64,000 nucleotides of DNA, taken from Anaeramoeba flamelloides. Taxonomy: Eukaryota > Metamonada > Anaeramoebidae. The notes under the pieces were generated by a model. That model was not told the DNA's origin, did no database searches, and worked only from the letters and a program-made list of their open reading frames with translations. Positions 1 through 12,317 of this stretch are shown here, in pieces. How positions within the stretch are numbered: position 1 is the stretch's first letter; each line of letters starts with the position of its first letter. The position numbers were made by a program, and so were the translations under genes. The DNA lies in assembly GCA_027625915.1 (NCBI GenBank), contig JANTQA010000033.1:6014001-6078000 (forward strand). The letters run 5' to 3'.

Positions 1-491
1 ATTTTTTCAAATTTTGAATTAAGCTGTTGAGGTGTCGAAAATTCGTTTAAAAACAATAATAATTCTAAGTAATCCAAAATTTGGCCTTTGTTTTGAAAAT
101 TTTTTTGATTTAAACACAGTTCTTCAATAATTATTTTTTTCTTATTTTTGTTTCTTGGCTTGGTTTTTGTTTTTGTTTTTGTTTTTGTTTTTATTTTTTT
201 TCCAATTCTATCCTCCGTAGAATGTTTTTCTAAAAAATGTTTTGTTAATTTGATATATATTACCCCACAGTTATTTTTTTGTGTTTTAATAATCCTAAAT
301 TTCTTTTTTTTTGTTTTAAAAAAATTCAAAAGTGATCTTTTTCTCAATTCAATTCCTTGACCTGCTTTTGATCCATACTTCCTTGAAACATACCTTTGGA
401 GATTTTTTAAACTTTCCTTTCTTTTTTTTTGAAGAGCTTTTGTCGCATACTTATTGATGATCCCAAAATCAATTTTCTTTTTCTTACTCAT
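1..491 (-). CDS. Lys-rich protein of unknown function, 5' part only (runs off left edge)
   Basis: Reading leftward from an ATG at 489-491, the frame stays open for 163 codons to the window edge, so the 3' part is missing. The start MSKKKKIDFGIINKYATKAL is followed by a basic stretch (about residues 21-60, with RYVSRKYGSKAGQG), a KTKTKTKTKT run near residues 100-110, and a more ordinary helical-looking end rich in Leu, Asn and Gln. I recognise no family. The basic composition would fit a nucleic-acid-binding or nuclear protein, but that is inference. The first ATG after an AT-rich non-coding leader was chosen. A hidden intron inside the Lys/Thr run cannot be excluded. Confidence 0.55.
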   Translation of the reverse strand, partial: MSKKKKIDFGIINKYATKALQKKRKESLKNLQRYVSRKYGSKAGQGIELRKRSLLNFFKTKKKKFRIIKTQKNNCGVIYIKLTKHFLEKHSTEDRIGKKIKTKTKTKTKTKPRNKNKKKIIIEELCLNQKNFQNKGQILDYLELLLFLNEFSTPQQLNSKFEK

Positions 492-2700
492 TTTGAAAAA
501 ACAATTAAAAAAAATTTGATAAAAAAATGAAAAGTTGAGATGAATTAAGTTCCATTAGAATGAATAATTACACCCAACAAACTTATAGGGTGATCTCAAA
601 ATTGTGTGAATTATTAATTTTAGTTTAATTGATAAACTTGTGACAATCTCAGAATGTAAACAATGTCGTATAACATTTCGGTATAAAGAAGATTTCAACA
701 AAATCAACTCATTTTTCTCGTTTCTTTGAGCTTAAGGCATTATTGTCAACCAAGGAGAAGTCTAAGATCAAAGTATTTTATTATTAGGTGTACTTTCATT
801 AAGTTCACAATGGTTCAAATGTCTCTAAAAACATCAATTAATAAAGTAGTAATAGTTGTTGATCTCTTCAATTCAAAATGATCCTTGTATTCGTAAAAAA
901 ATCTGAATTTTGAGACAAATTTAAAAGTTGAATTATCAATATTCATCCTTCAAAATCACAAAATATTTTTCAAAAATTTATCTTGAAATGAAGATTAGTT
1001 ACGAAATTTGTATTTTTTTAACACTTAAATAATTCACCAATAAGTTTTTTTTGTCAAATTATTTCTTAATATTGGAAATATATTGATGTTACAATTAGCT
1101 TAATAAAAAAGAAACAAAAAAAATCTGTCTTTGGGGTTTTAGGATAATTATTGAATTTATCTTTGAAATTTAAAAATCAAAAAAAAAGTTGCTTCTGGAA
1201 GTTCTAAATATGAATTACAAAATACTGGAATACTATTATTTTGAGTTTCTATCTTTAGGTTTTGAAAAGGAATGAAAAAAAAAAACTTCTAAATGAAACT
1301 TTTTTATTGTGATCATTAGTAAAAAATGTAATAATTGATATGCGATAAGATTTAGAATCAATTTTTTTGAGCTATTTGAGTCAATGGTGAACTAATATCA
1401 TTTACATTCAATTACGACATACTTTGATTATAGAGATATCTATGGTGACACATTTCCCTTAGCAGAATTTCAAAACAATAAAATTGAAAATATCAAGTAC
1501 AAGAAAACATATCTTTTAATTAACTTTCAATTATGAATAATTACGTTAGTTTTCGATAGAACCACCATTACAGTTTTTCAATTTCTTAAAGTTATTGTCT
1601 TTAATTTTATATAAACTCCATTTCCCTCAAAGTGGCACCGCCAAAAAATCAAAAAGTCACTTAAATTTTAAGAATCAACCAAACTTAGATTATTTAGAAA
1701 TACGAGAAATAATAAACTTCATATTAGAACCGATAATCAGAAAAGAAAAGCCTGAAAAAACCTTAAAATCCGAAAAAAAAAAAATGTTAAAAAATTTTTT
1801 GGGCACACTTTCATTGGAACGTCTTGTGCAAAATTCTCAATTTCTTTTGGTAATTAAAATTGTTGACATTAATAGTTTTTACTTGTAAATGGATGAATTT
1901 TGTGTGTCCATATAAAGCATAACTTTTGTTAATGTTAATTTGGAGCTTCAAACATTTTTTTTTTCACTTGACTTTAATAAAAAAATAAAAAAGAAAACAA
2001 GAAAAAAGACAAAAAAAAATTTTACAAAATGAGAAAAAATTTTTTAAAATGAGAAAAATGATTTCGATCTAAAAAATGAAATCATAGTTTGTGAAGAATA
2101 ATGGATTAAACTTATAGAATGTGTTCTATTTCTTCAATAAAACTCCCACCTTTGACGAAAAAAGAGTTTACATTCACTGTGATTTTTCATAATCTCTTAT
2201 TGAAAAATAAAGTATTTTTATGTAAGTTGAAGATATTTGTTATACTTCAATTGAAAAATGGAATTAAGTTAAATTCAACATGGGGGTATTTACTCTTGAT
2301 AGATAAGATTAAATATTTTTGAAAATTATGTCCTTATCTAATCAAACTGAAATATATAGAGAAAAAAAATACTAGTATTTATAAAGTAGTTACATTTAAT
2401 CATTTTGAAAAATTTTAATGTTAGCACCCTTACTGAAAAAAAGATTTTTTGAATGCCACCAGATACTGAAACATTTAAAAAAACAAGTCTCATTCTTTAA
2501 TCTATTTGTAAAAAAGGAACAAAGTAAACAAGAGTTTAATCTTTAATTTTTCAATTTTATGAACATTTTTTTTTAATTAAATTTTTGGTTATATTCAATT
2601 ATGTTTTGAATCTGGAAAAAATTTTTTTCATTTCATTGGAAACTAACCCATGAATAAACTAAAAAATAGAAATAAATAAGTTGTGTAATATAAATAAATC
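492..2700. other. Intergenic, AT-rich, with repeat debris
   Basis: No gene is assigned. A repeat shared with the far right of the window lies at about 1193-1300. An open plus-strand stretch at 1595-1888 (97 codons from a non-ATG start, ending near a possible GTAATT donor at about 1850) has coding-like composition, but neither its start nor its partner exons can be placed. A second open stretch at 2119-2322 is equally unplaced. Either could be exon or repeat debris. Confidence 0.4.
1193..1300 (+). repeat. Dispersed repeat F, copy 1
   Basis: The sequence contains AATACTGGAATACTATTATT, which recurs in reverse complement at 63430-63535 with matching flanks (GAAGTTCTAAATAT just before it). The match extends over about 100 bases with scattered differences. 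No coding content or terminal repeats were recognised, so the element type is unknown. Confidence 0.6.
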
Positions 2701-2714
2701 ATTGCCTTTAGAAT

Positions 2715-3625
2715 ACTAAAAATAAAAGATCACATTACAATTCAAATTTGTTAAAATCAAGAATGAAAAAATAATAAAATGGGCCAAAAAGCATCTTTTC
2801 GAAGATCTTTTTCTTTATCTTCTTAATTTGATGATCCAAACAAATAATACCTTGTATTTCTCGCACCATTACTATTTATTATAATTATACAAAATATTTT
2901 TTTACAAATTTGCTTTTAAATTTCTTTTTCAAAGATATTTATTAAATCAAGGTACAACCAAGAATATTTTTTTTTAGAGATTAAATTAAAGGAGTTGAAT
3001 TTAGGAAATAAAATACATTTACAAAAAATTCAACTCATAATAAAAGAAAATAATGTTAAAAAAATTTAAATTGATAGTTCAGAATTATTTTGAGTTTTTA
3101 AATTTAAAGAAAAATAAAAATTTTTCAAATAAAAAGAATAAACCCAATATTCTTCACTCTTGAATAAGAATTCAAACAATATTCTATTTTCTGAAATAAA
3201 ACTAAAATTAGATGAATTAAATGAAAATAGGAAATTTAAATTCATTTTGGAAATTCTTTAGGAAATAAAAACTAATTTGTTGATGAAAAAATTTTCAAAC
3301 AAAAATTTTTCATTTTTAAAATTAAAAATGAAATAAAGTTAAGAAGAAGTAATATTATAAAATTTTACAGAAAAGAACAAAAAAATAACTGTTTTTTTAT
3401 TTTAATTATTATTTTTTCTTTATCTATTTCATTTTTCTGATTTCTATTTTAAATTAGAATTTAATTTTATTATACTAGGATATTTTGAATTCTTATATTT
3501 ATTAAAATTTTAATGAATTTTATGAAACAAGCGATTTGAATAATTCAGTTTAGTCTAACAGTAGCACTCAAAATTTTTAAAATAAATTTACTCCCTTAAC
3601 TAAAAAAATCATTAGGAAAATTTGA
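2715..3625 (+). repeat. Dispersed repeat E, copy 1 (about 0.9 kb)
   Basis: This stretch aligns by eye in direct orientation with 49145-50040. Shared landmarks in order are TTTTCGAAGAT, the block ending CCATTACTATTTATTAT, AAATTTGCTTT, GGAGTTGAATT or GGGGTTGAATT, ATTCAGAATTATTTTTGAGTT, and a right end with GCACTCAAAA followed by a CCCTTAA block. Identity is perhaps three quarters. No terminal inverted repeats or intact reading frame were seen. Confidence 0.65.
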
Positions 3626-3743
3626 TAACACTTTCAAAAAAAAATTTGGATTTTTGAAAACTGTTTGATAGTTTTTTATCTATATTTAATTCTATAATAT
3701 TAAGTATCACAATGAATATGTAATAATTCAATTACTACACGTA

Positions 3744-3944
3744 TATAAAATCAGTTCCACTTTTAAGATACAAACTTTCAACGGAATTTAAGACACAAAA
3801 AAATCCCATATTAAAGCACATTTTTTGAATTTTTTTTTAAAAAATTATTTTAACTAGAATTTGAATTTTATGCTTCAATTTGAGGTTTTTCTATTACTTA
3901 AATATCTTTAAAAGTTTTTGTCTTAAAAGTGGAACTGATTATAA
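3744..3944. mobile_element. Tc1/mariner-type MITE, copy a
   Basis: This is a near-perfect palindrome of about 200 bases. It opens with CAGTTCCACTTTTAAGA, closes with CTTAAAAGTGGAACTG, and has a second inner inverted block (CAAATTAAG/CTTAATTTG type). Five other copies occur in the window. The better copies start TACAGTC and end GACTGTA, the pattern expected of Tc1/mariner ends at a TA target. It has no coding capacity and would need a transposase in trans. Confidence 0.75.
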
Positions 3945-3945
3945 A

Positions 3946-6292
3946 GGCTTTATTATTATTTATCATTTTTTTTATTTTTTTTTTTAACAATCCAAACTTA
4001 TACCAAAAAAATAATACAAAAAATGAAAATATAAATATTATTAAATATCTAATTATCATAATAATATTTTTTTTTTTTTTTTGAGATTCTTAATATGTCC
4101 CTGCGACCCAAAAAACACTAAAAATTGAAAAATGATCAAATACCTTAAATTAAAAAAATTAGAAAAACTAAATGAAAAAATAAAAATAAATAAAGTTTCC
4201 TTTTAACTTTTTCTTGAAAACATTTTTTTGCCAAAATAATTGAATTCAAACTTGAAATTATGTATATTTTTAGATACACTATCTTATTTTAATTCATTTA
4301 CTAAAACAAATCCTAAATTATGGGGAATTTTATTTTCAGAAAAGGGACTAATTTGGTCTTCAAATGTTTATTTTATTTTCAAATGGTATAATTAAAAAAA
4401 AAGTTACAACTAAAAAGATAAACTGTCTGGAAAATCTTCTAATTTAATATATTAACTTATACCTTGATTTCAAAATTTTCTCAACCCCAATTTTTCAAAA
4501 AAAAAAATAAAAAAGTGCACATTAATTTCAAAAAATATTTTCGATATTCAAAAGTTGAGATTGTTTTGATTCTAAAAAATTTTATTACTGTGGTTAATTG
4601 AATTTAGTTATAAAGCTAGATTTCGAAAATATTAATCAGAAAAAAAATTTGCTTTTTAATATTACGGGCATATTAGGGAAAAAACATTATACCACCAATC
4701 AATTGTCGAGAAATTTCCTAATAGGTAATAAAAAGGGATGGAAATCTTTTTAAAAAATTTAAGAATTAGAATAAATAAAAAAATTAAAAAGTCGTCCTTT
4801 GGACAATAATATTAGAAATTTCTTGTTTTTAATTTTATTGTTAACATTAAAAGTTCATTTTTTACCATTCTTGAGATATCCATTTTTTAAATTATTTTAC
4901 TTTAATTTTTAAGAGTTGAAGATATTATCTGAAATTTTCTCATAAAAACTTTCAGAAATTACGAAAATGGGGATTTCAAAATAATAAAAAAACTTTTGCT
5001 AATTTTTTCATTTCTTTTTTCAAAAAATGCAAACTAAAAAAAGATCAAAGCTTTTAATGAAAATTTAATCAAAGAAAAAATGAATTCTTTTCAAAAAGAT
5101 ATCTCATTTGTCTAAAGTTGAGAAATAGGATTATTTATTCCTTTTTTTGGGAGCTATTGGTCAAATCAGAACAGTGTTACCTTTTTTTAGAAAAAAAAAT
5201 AAATTAAAAATTCTCGATTTCTGATTAAAAACTAATAATTAGGCTAACTCACATGGACAAATTAAAGAACCTGAATTTTTCAAAATAAAAAATTTCGAAT
5301 TTTTTTCAAACTGATCTTTTTGGATATAATATTGCTGAACTTCGAAGCAATATTAAACCTCCATACTATTCCTAATTTGGGGATTTTCAGGTTGAAACTG
5401 GGTTTCTAAGATGTTGTGAAAACTATTACTGATAAATCAAAAAAATTATTCTAAAATTTATCGTTTAATTTCCTTTTTTTTAAATCCTCAAAAACTTCTT
5501 TCTAACCTACAAATTTCTAGAGAATTTCAAATAAAAACGAATTTTATACATTTATTGCTTATTTAAACCAATAAAATGATAAATAAAAAAATTGTCAAAA
5601 AATTTATCAACTTTTATTTGGATTTATCAGAAAAGAAAAAAGTTTTTCAAAAGATCTGCAACTTTAAAAGTGGCATGGAAACCAATTTTTTTAATATTTT
5701 GGAAACTCAAATATTTTACTGATAAAAATGTCAAGATTGAAAGATTATCTGAAAAAGTGTAATTTTCAAAATAAAAAACCTGAGCTATTTGAGATATATA
5801 ACTGACATAACAAAAGATTGTATATAATTGTATGGTTTGTGGTGTTGAAATAAGAAAGTTAGGATCTTCTTTAAATTATAAATAAAGTGATCAGAAAAAA
5901 AAATTATTCAATTTAGAGTCAATAAAAAAGAATTCAACACCAATAGAAAGTTTTTGTTGGTTGAGTATTTAGATTTTACATTCTTTTTGATTTTTGTCAG
6001 TAAAAATTTAAAAAATAATTCTCCAAAAAATATAATTTTTTCAATCAAACCAAAGACATAAGAAATAATTCTGAATCAAAAAAAAAAAAAATATACTGGT
6101 TTTAAATCATCAAAAGTCATGAAATAAAATAGACAACAAAAAAAGTAAAAAGAAATTTTTTTTTTATTTTAAATTGAGAAGAATTTTGAAAGAAAGAAAA
6201 ATCATAATTTACAAACTACAGTTCGTTTCTCAAAATTCAATGGGTTTGTTTGATAATATACACAGAAAAATAAAAAATTGATTTATGAACTT
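3946..6292. other. Intergenic, AT-rich
   Basis: No gene was seen. The part around 4925-5130 matches the RPB7 intron at about 44925-45115 in direct orientation: shared ACTTTCAGAAATTAC, then ATGAATTCTTTT, then TCTAAAGTTG. The rest has no recognisable structure beyond A/T runs. Confidence 0.5.
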
Positions 6293-6889
6293 TTAATAAT
6301 TTGTCGATTTTATGATTCTATCAACCAAGAAAGTTAATTTGAATTTGTAAAACAGGAGGCTCTTCGTTTGTGAGCTTTGTGGTTTTTGTTTCATTTTTAG
6401 TGTGATCGGTTTTAGGCTTTTTTGTGATTTCTTTGGGATGTGTTCTTTATTTTGAGTAATTCTATTGATGAGATTGTTGGCTCTTGTGTTTTTGTTTGTG
6501 TGTGCGTATTTGTCTTTGTCTTGAACTTTGGTTGGGGAGAGTGTGTTGTTATTTTGGCTCGTTATCGGTAAAACAGTTATTGAATTTCGATCCGTCCATT
6601 GTCTTGTGGTTGGGTTTGTTGAATTGTGAAAAGACTCTTGAATATTCTCAGGGTTGCTTAGAGACGACGGTAGATCTAATTGCGAAGTGCCATATCGTGT
6701 ATTTTGTCTCTTTTTTTTTTTGAAGTGTGTTTGGTTGGTCATGATGGGCTCATCTCCTTGGGTGTTTTTGCAATTACCAGATTGTTTTGAAAAAGTTTCA
6801 TTGAAAATCCTTTTCCGTGGTACTGTAGAATGTGAATCTAGCTCAAGGGACAGTAATTGAATTCCAGTCATTGACATTTGTTGAAACAT
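6293..6889 (-). CDS. Hypothetical polar low-complexity protein (198 aa)
   Basis: Taking the first ATG (6887-6889), a single exon encodes about 198 residues rich in Ser, Thr, Asn, Gln and Lys. It begins MFQQMSMTGIQLLSLELDS and has a Lys patch (HFKKKKRQNTRYG) near residue 60. No domain, signal peptide or membrane segment is evident. G+C is clearly higher than in the flanking DNA, and codon use is more varied than in Asn-tract genes, which argues for a real exon. The frame also stays open upstream of the ATG without a credible splice acceptor. It may be an intrinsically disordered protein or one exon of a longer gene; function unknown. Confidence 0.45.
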   Translation of the reverse strand: MFQQMSMTGIQLLSLELDSHSTVPRKRIFNETFSKQSGNCKNTQGDEPIMTNQTHFKKKKRQNTRYGTSQLDLPSSLSNPENIQESFHNSTNPTTRQWTDRNSITVLPITSQNNNTLSPTKVQDKDKYAHTNKNTRANNLINRITQNKEHIPKKSQKSLKPITLKMKQKPQSSQTKSLLFYKFKLTFLVDRIIKSTNY

Positions 6890-7621
6890 TTGAAAATAAT
6901 TATTTAAAAAGAAGTGAAAAAGGTTAAAATAAAAAATGTTTGCCTTTGTCAAATATTTTCCTTTTTAATCTCATTCAAATCAAAAAAATGAGACACTATT
7001 TGTGTACGGATACTCTTTGATATTTTGGAAAACCCCAAAACATTTCATGGACAAACACTAAATTTTTTTTTGCAATTTAAATTTGTGGAATTTTCAAAAT
7101 GTTTTGTACAATGATATAATTGCTTAAAAGCTTATTAAATTTGAAAACTAAGCCAATTTTGGGAGGCTTTTGTCTGATTTCTTTTTGAGCACAAGTTTGT
7201 TAAAAATTTAGATTTAATCTTTACTAAAATGCAGCTTTGTAGTCATTAATGAACTGGAATTCGATTACTCCTTTGTTAAATCACCAAATTTAATTTAATT
7301 GTGAAAAATCTAATTTACTTTGATTGAAATTAAAACTGAAACTTTTCACAACCAAGTTTTATCATAAAATTTACACTTCTCAATAGATGGATTTCGAAAT
7401 AATTCACATGAATGTGATTTTTTTTATTAAACATCAATTATCAATTTTTTGATACAAAAAGCTTATGTTTTGAGTTTTATCCTTCTAATTGTCTTTTCAA
7501 ATAAAATTGATCAAATGGTAAAAAAAAAATAAAACTATTTTCAGAAGAATTAAAGGAATTTTTCCTTTTTTAAATTTTCAATTTATGATCTGAATTTTGG
7601 GTTTTATTAGAACACATTTTT

Positions 7622-8682
7622 GATATCCTAGGAAATTAAAACAATCAATGATTGGGATGAAATTTCATAATTTTGCTTTGTGGGAAATATTGTTGGACAT
7701 TTGTTGAAAAAAAGTTAAACTGTAAAAAAAAAGATCAACACTGTTTTTAAGTTAGAACCTGAAAATTCAAAGTAAGATCCATTAAAAAAAGAAAAAATAA
7801 ATTTTATAACTGTTGAGAGAAAAATGTTGGACACAGAAAAATAGTTGGACAGCAATTTTAATTGGGAACATTACTGAAAATGGTTTTTAATTTCTTTCGT
7901 TTGTGAAATAACTATTGAAAATAACAATAATCTACTTATTAGAATAACAATTAATGTAATTCTTCTTTTTCAAAACCTTATCTCTTATAATCTAAATCAA
8001 GTTTAAAAATTACCATTTTCAGAATTAATAGTAAACTTTACTAGAACTTGGATTTTTGTTAAAATTGCATGATCTACTTTAGTTGTCAACCATTCAAATG
8101 AGTATTCTACACAAACCACAGATTAATGAACTCTAAACACATTTAAACCTGGATTTATTTAAAATTCACCTAGTTATCAATAGGATTTGATTTTCAATTT
8201 TACTAATGTACCTAATTATAAATGGTGTCCAACCATTTTCCTTGATTTCCCAACATTTTTCTCTCAACAGTAAGAAAAAATTGTAGGATAAAACCCAATA
8301 ATAGTTTTTTTAATACTATCTTTTAAGAATCGGTTTTTCTTTTATTGTAACTTTATTAAAAAAATTCTTCAAGAAATTGACTTTTTTTCCGATCTCCAAA
8401 ACCACAACAAAAATTTCAATATAGAAAGTAGATTTAAATTGTTTGTTGGTTTGATTGAAAAAATAGAATGGATTATTCTCTGAAGTAGATTTTTTTCTTC
8501 TTTTAATTGATTTTAAATTTGATGTAGAGGTTCTATTAAAGTTCTAACTTAACAACATTGTGTTGAAATTTTTTTCCCAAGTTTAACTTTTTTTCAACAA
8601 ATGTCCAACAATATTTTAATAATAAACAATTATGAAATTACTTCGGAAACAAAACTAGTTTCTTTTAATTTCCAAGGATATC
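7622..8682. mobile_element. Foldback (long inverted-repeat) element, 1.06 kb
   Basis: The left end GATATCCTAGGAAATTAAAA is mirrored by the right end, whose reverse complement is GATATCCTTGGAAATTAAAA. Further paired blocks follow inward: ATTGTTGGACATTTGTTGAA, then GTTAGAAC, then CTGTTGAGAGAAAAATGTTG. Each recurs in reverse complement in the right arm (8215-8682). Arms are roughly 240 and 460 bases because the right arm carries extra sequence, and the middle (about 7860-8210) is non-coding. It looks like a non-autonomous DNA transposon. No clear target-site duplication was found. Confidence 0.7.
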
Positions 8683-8713
8683 TAATATACCGATAAATAA
8701 AAACGAATATCTT

Positions 8714-8911
8714 TATAGTCATTTCCACTTTTAAGGGAAAAAATCCAATACAAATTAAGGTACAAAAAAATCAAAAATTAAGGCAAATTTTTTTGGATTC
8801 TAGTAAAATACTTTGTAAAAAAAAAAATTACAAATTTTGTGCCTTAATTTGAGATTTTTTTGTTACATAAATTTCGTTGAAACTTTGTTCTTAAAAGTGA
8901 AACTAACTGTA
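8714..8911. mobile_element. Tc1/mariner-type MITE, copy b
   Basis: It opens TATAGTCATTTCCACTTTTA and closes CTTAAAAGTGAAACTAACTGTA, with the family's inner palindrome (AAATTAAGG near the left, CCTTAATTTGAGA near the right). Both ends fall on TA. It lies about 30 bases beyond the foldback element's right end, so the two insertions are neighbours rather than nested. Confidence 0.75.
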
Positions 8912-9352
8912 TCACAAATTGAAAAACTTCCATAAGTACATCCGTTGACAACAATTTGGGAATATAATAGTTTAAAATACTAAAAGTTATAATCCACACA
9001 GGATTGGACACTTAAACCCCATTTCAAAAATTGGACATCACCTCAAATAATAAATTGAAAAAAAAAAAAAACCTCTAGAATTCAAGAACAATAACATAAT
9101 TAAAATCGATTCAAAAACTACTTTTAAATCTTTATAAATCTATAAAAAGCTATTATTTTTAAACTTAAAAAAAAAAATAAAACTCAAAACGGAAACAAAG
9201 GTGAGTAACAATTTTTGAAATGATCATTACTGATTTTTAATATTGAACTTTCACTGAAAAAAAGTTTGACAAGTAGATTTTTTGCTCATAATTATCTTCA
9301 TTTTAAAAGACATTCCATAGTCTCAATTTTTTTAGTGATTATTTGTCTTTTC

Positions 9353-11301
9353 GAAGATCTCTTTTTTTTAACGATTTTGTAAAATCAATTAGTCAAAAAC
9401 CTAATACAAATATAATTAATTATATTAAAAAATTTAAAATTAATAAAAATTCATTAAATCCAATTGACATAAAGGAAATTTTTGATCAAGATAAAATTAA
9501 AGAAATAATCAAATTTCAAAAAAATAAATCAGTTAAAGAATTTGACAAAATAAATCATTATAAGTTTATAAAAAACCAACCAATTCAATATTTATTAAAT
9601 TATAATTATTTTATTAAAACAGTTCAAAATATTTTTTTAAATTGGATAACAGACGAAACTGAAAAAAGTATAAATTTTATTAAAAAAAGAAATTTATTAT
9701 TTATTCATAAATCGGGGGGATGAAGGCGAACCATTAAATTATCGACCTATCTCTATAAATCAATCTCTTCCAAGATTTTTTTTTAAAATTAATATACATT
9801 GGAATTCAAGACTCATGGGACTTGATTTCAAAAAAAACAATTTGGATTTAAAAAATATTTTGGAACAAGAATTGCTGTTTTAAATTTATTAAGAAAATTT
9901 AAAAAAATAAAAAATAAAAATAAAAATACAGAATACTTTGTAGTTACTATAGACATACAAAAATGTTTTGACTCTATACAACACTCGTTAATATATCAAT
10001 CTATTAAAAAATTTATCAAAAATGAAACAATTAAAAATTGGCTCTTGAGATATTACAAAAAAGAAGGAATTGGAGTTTATCAAGGAGATCCCTTATCACC
10101 AATTCTCTTCGCATTTATATCTCATTTCCTACTAGAAAAGTTAAAAACTTTAGCTGTTCATGTTCAAATGTATGCAGATGATCTTATTCTTATTATGAAA
10201 GGGCCATTAATCTCTCTAAAAATTAATTTAGAAAGGATTTTTGAAATAATAAAAAGATTCGGGATGAACCCACATAAAAAAAAAACCAAATATAAAAAAA
10301 GAATTAAAAGATATTTTTTATCTTGGGATTTGGTTAGAAAAAAAACACGCATCTTGAATATAATTTCAAAAAAGTGGAAAAGTCCTTGGAAACACTTAAT
10401 CGATTGTTTCAACAAAATAAACTCAACAATGGAGTCAAAATAACTTCTTTCAAAGCTCTTATTTTAAGTCAACTTTATTATGGTCTTGAAATATTTGACT
10501 TGAAACAAAATGATTTTGAAAGAATTGATAGATTTATCAATAAAACAGTCACAAATTTCTTACAAATTAATATCCATTCACCTCGATTAATTTATAAAAC
10601 TGAAGCAAAAATTGATCTCGCTAGATTAAAAATATACCGAAGAAAATATAAATTGATAGAAAAATTAGATTTCTTAAATTTAAAAAAATTAAAAAACAAT
10701 ACTAAATTTTCGAAAATTGGAAAATGAAAATATTAATTGGCACACTAAGGGATTAAAATTATTAGATTTAGAATTAAAAGTTTTTCGATTAACCGAATTG
10801 GAAAATTCACCTAGTTGGAAAGTTCAACAATATCAAAAAATTATAAAACAACAAAATTGCAATTTCAAACAACAAAAATATTTAAACTGGAAAGCTTCAA
10901 AAAACAATTCTAAAATTTCGAAATTTTACTAATTGTTTAAATAGGTACTCTTATGTAACAAGTAAAAATAAAAATAAAAATTGTGATTTATGTAAAGAAA
11001 AGTTAAATATTGATATCATTGAAGATTTCGATCATTTTTTATGGGACTGTCCGGCCTATAAAATAAATCGAAAAATCTGGATATCTGAATTTTTTGAAAG
11101 AATAAAAAAATTAATAATATCAGAGATATTATTAATAAAAAGAATTCATCATATATATTATCATTAGTAAGTGATAATAAAATTTGTGATTCTTTAACAA
11201 AATTTCTAAAAAAAAGTTTAGAAATTAGGGCACACAGGAGAAAAGCAATTTTCTCTCTTCAAAAATAAAAAAAAAAAAAAAAAAAGAAGATCTCTTTTTT
11301 T
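9353..11301 (+). mobile_element. 5'-truncated LINE (non-LTR retrotransposon) with target-site duplication
   Basis: A body of about 1.9 kb ends in an A-rich tail (11266-11285) and is bounded by GAAGATCTCTTTTTTT at 9353-9368 and again at 11286-11301, a 16-base target-site duplication. The encoded remnant is reverse transcriptase. In order it shows NYRPIS, GTRIAVLNLL, VVTIDIQKCFDS (motif A), GVYQGDPLSPILFAF (motif B), YADDLILI (motif C, 10171-10194), a thumb-like region, and a C-terminal Cys-Cys-His-Cys motif (CDLCKEK ... H ... CP, about 10982-11054). The endonuclease half is absent, as expected after incomplete target-primed reverse transcription. The frame changes at least four times (one break is at a G run near 9715), so it is dead. 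The tail and duplication are still clear, suggesting moderate age. Confidence 0.9.
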
Positions 11302-12012
11302 ATCCACATGATCTTTTGAAAAAAAAAAAAAAGAAAAGGAAAAATTTTTCAAAAAAAAAGAAAAAGAAAAAGAAAATCAAAAATTTGGAAAATTAGAAAA
11401 AAAAAAAAGAAAAAGAAAAAGAAAAAATTTGGAAAAAAAGAAAAAAATAACTTGAAGAATTACTTAATTAGAAAAAAAGATTTGGATCTAACATTGAAAA
11501 TATATTTTGAGAAGAATATATGATAAAAATTAACAGAACCACTCACCATAAAATCAGAAAGTAAGTTATTTTTTTTTGAAAAATAGTATATCTCAGAACC
11601 AAAATTTGATGAAGAAATAAAAAAGGTTAAAAGATAAAATTGAATAAAAAAAATAATAGTAGCATTAGTTCTATGTTATTCCTAAAAAAAAATATCATAT
11701 TAATTCGAGAAGAATATCATAAAAAAAGTATTGAAAACTTCTTGCACTATAGATCGATTTTAATTAAGTTATTGAAAGATATAATTAGAATTTTTTTGAC
11801 AAACAAAGGTTTAAAATTTCCTTTTTTGAATTAGTAAAAAACATTCATCTTATTTCATAAAATTAGATTTAAGAATGAACCGAATTTTTGAAATAAATGC
11901 ATTTAATATTTTTGAACATTTTACATTAATTCAAGATCTAACCTAAATAGTAAATTTAAGTTTGAACCAAGTCTGTACATACTAATTCCTATCTTAAAAC
12001 ATCAACCCCCCC

Positions 12013-12043
<31 letters not shown>

Positions 12044-12317
12044 ATAACTTAATTTTTAAGAAATGGGTTCAAGATTGTCAATGTTAGATATTTATACCAC
12101 TCTACAAAAAATAATTTAATCAGAATTTATTAAGTTTGACTTTATAAAATTTTCTCTCACCAGTTAAACCGCCACATTTTTCCAATACTTATTCAAAAAT
12201 TTATCAGTTGTATTCAATAAAGAGCGTTTTACACATAAAAATTTATCATAGCTGCAGAAAAATTAAGAGTAATTTTGTTATTTCATTTATTCTCTAAAGA
12301 TCGAGAGGGAAGTAAAC
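11302..12317. other. Intergenic, purine-rich then AT-rich
   Basis: Just after the LINE, about 11320-11450 is almost pure A/G (GAAAAA-type repeats) and can be read as Lys/Glu codons; the frame continues to a stop near 11520. This could be a remnant of a host Lys-rich exon, but no start or splice site supports it. A poly-A run lies at about 12010-12040. Nothing else is recognised. Confidence 0.35.
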
